DNA of 64,000 nt from Sphagnum magellanicum. Lineage: Eukaryota; Streptophyta; Sphagnopsida; Sphagnales; Sphagnaceae. The notes under the pieces were generated by a model. That model saw only the letters and a program-made list of their open reading frames with translations. It did no database searches and was not told the origin of the DNA. Positions 62,901-64,000 of the stretch are shown here, piece by piece; position 1 is the first letter of the stretch; every line of letters begins with the position of its first letter. The translations under genes and the position numbers were made by a program. The stretch covers positions 5,083,958-5,147,957 of the forward strand of contig CM038913.1 of NCBI GenBank assembly GCA_021904315.1, read 5' to 3'.

Positions 62901-64000
62901 TGTGAAAAATAAGTATTATTCAATTCATGTTTGCTTATACACAAAGTTGCAAAGAAAATAGAAAACATGGGAAAAATATCAACAATACATTAACACAACA
63001 TTCCTTTAAAAAAAAAAGGTTTTTGTAATATCAAATAACAAGACAAAAAGAAATTATAAAACGATCAAACAAAAGTTTATGTTCAAATGTCTACCATTAA
63101 CAATAACTCAATGAAAGTATAACATTGGTTAAAATACTTGAATGCAAAGTGTAATCTAGAATGAAAAATCTACAATACTTGGACCAAATAATCAAAATAA
63201 ATTGTAACGAAAAGAAAGAAAAAAGGGTAAATTAAGAAAATAGAAGCAACAAATCAAAATAACATCAATCCCTAACCAAGTTTTACTATTATGATTTTAC
63301 ACAATTGATGAATTTTATGGAGAATGGCAATTGGAGCAAATTGAGGATAATACAAATAAAAAGTTGATTCAATTCTTGAATGAAACTTAAGAGTTCTATA
63401 TCTTGTTCCCATCTAACATTACTTTTCCATTATAATAAAATTTGGGGAACATAATAAAACCATAAGTATGTGATAAAGATTGAATATATCTAGAATCAAT
63501 AAACAAGCAACTAAAACCTTATTTAAAGTTTGACCACTAAAACCCTAATATATGTTTAATGACTTCCATTGAGATAAATTATTAGGTAATAAATTGATAC
63601 CATTTCAAATACACCACCCGTGTCACACAACATGGTTGCTAACCTTGTTTTCTCTCAACCCTTAAAACAAGGGAGCCAAAGTGGGACTACAATCATTTTA
63701 AAGTGCATAAACACTCCTATCCATTCTTCCCCATGAGTTGTAAATTGCTACTTAGTAGCACATCCCTCCATTAGCAGCTAATACATTTGACTTGTCACTC
63801 CAATGTTATAAGCTACTCCTACAAGTAAACATAATCCCTATGAGGATTATCATAGCTAAAGTCCGTGCGACCATGCGTTGTTTTATATGCAAGAATAGCA
63901 TCATGTGTTGGGTTCTCTATAACCATGGATATGGTTTGCATCAAAACCTATGCTCAATCACATAGACTTCAAACATCTTGAGCATCCAAATCCAAAATGT

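Larger units (their letters stand above)
50096..64000. other. Long AT-rich region without a supported gene
   Basis: Nearly 14 kb has high AT content, many short homopolymers and only short open frames (the longest is 143 codons at 54444-54875), none with a convincing domain. It holds the repeats listed separately. It may be decayed transposon DNA or heterochromatin. No LTR pair, terminal inverted repeat or intact transposase or reverse transcriptase was recognised by eye. Confidence 0.5.

Overview
The window is nuclear DNA of a land plant. The evidence is spliced genes with GT-AG introns of about 100 to 1,500 bases, an ERF-type AP2 transcription factor, the plant-specific mismatch repair protein MSH7, a DPD1-type organelle nuclease and a plant-type V-ATPase subunit C. 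The ERF gene has introns inside its coding region, MSH7 is multi-exonic, and the gene bodies are moderately GC-rich while long spacers are strongly AT-rich. Together these fit a seed-free lineage (moss, lycophyte or fern grade) better than a flowering plant, but I cannot name the species. Exons were joined by hand so that splice sites, intron phase and conserved protein register all agree.

Layout: ERF transcription factor (+, 1904-4968); ARMC6-like armadillo protein (-, 5856-11220, 10 exons, 499 aa); V-ATPase subunit C (+, 14047-18074, 11 exons, 380 aa); an 8.1 kb AT-rich gene-free spacer; MSH7 (-, 26224-34196, 18 exons, about 1,098 aa); heat shock factor binding protein HSBP (+, 35838-38282, 5 exons, 89 aa); a DPD1-like DEDDh exonuclease (+, 40555-43604, 3 exons, about 874 aa); a G3BP-like NTF2/RRM/RGG protein (-, 45021-48076, 9 coding exons, 562 aa); a 20-copy 54-bp minisatellite (49012-50095); then about 14 kb of AT-rich DNA with degenerate tandem repeats and no gene I can support.

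The genes are independent eukaryotic units, not an operon. ARMC6/VHA-C and MSH7/HSBP are divergent pairs that share upstream spacers of 2.8 and 1.6 kb; ERF/ARMC6, VHA-C/MSH7 and DPD1/G3BP are convergent. Functions are transcription, proton pumping, DNA mismatch repair, heat-shock control, organelle DNA turnover and RNA granule biology.

The most unusual signal is in HSBP. One intron has AT-AC ends with a perfect U12-type 5' splice site. Inside it lies a possible GT-AG intron whose use would also keep the frame, which makes it a candidate U12/U2 twintron. Other points of note are a tandem array carrying repeated splice sites in ERF intron 1, very long extensions on the DPD1-like nuclease, and several undescribed minisatellites next to promoters.
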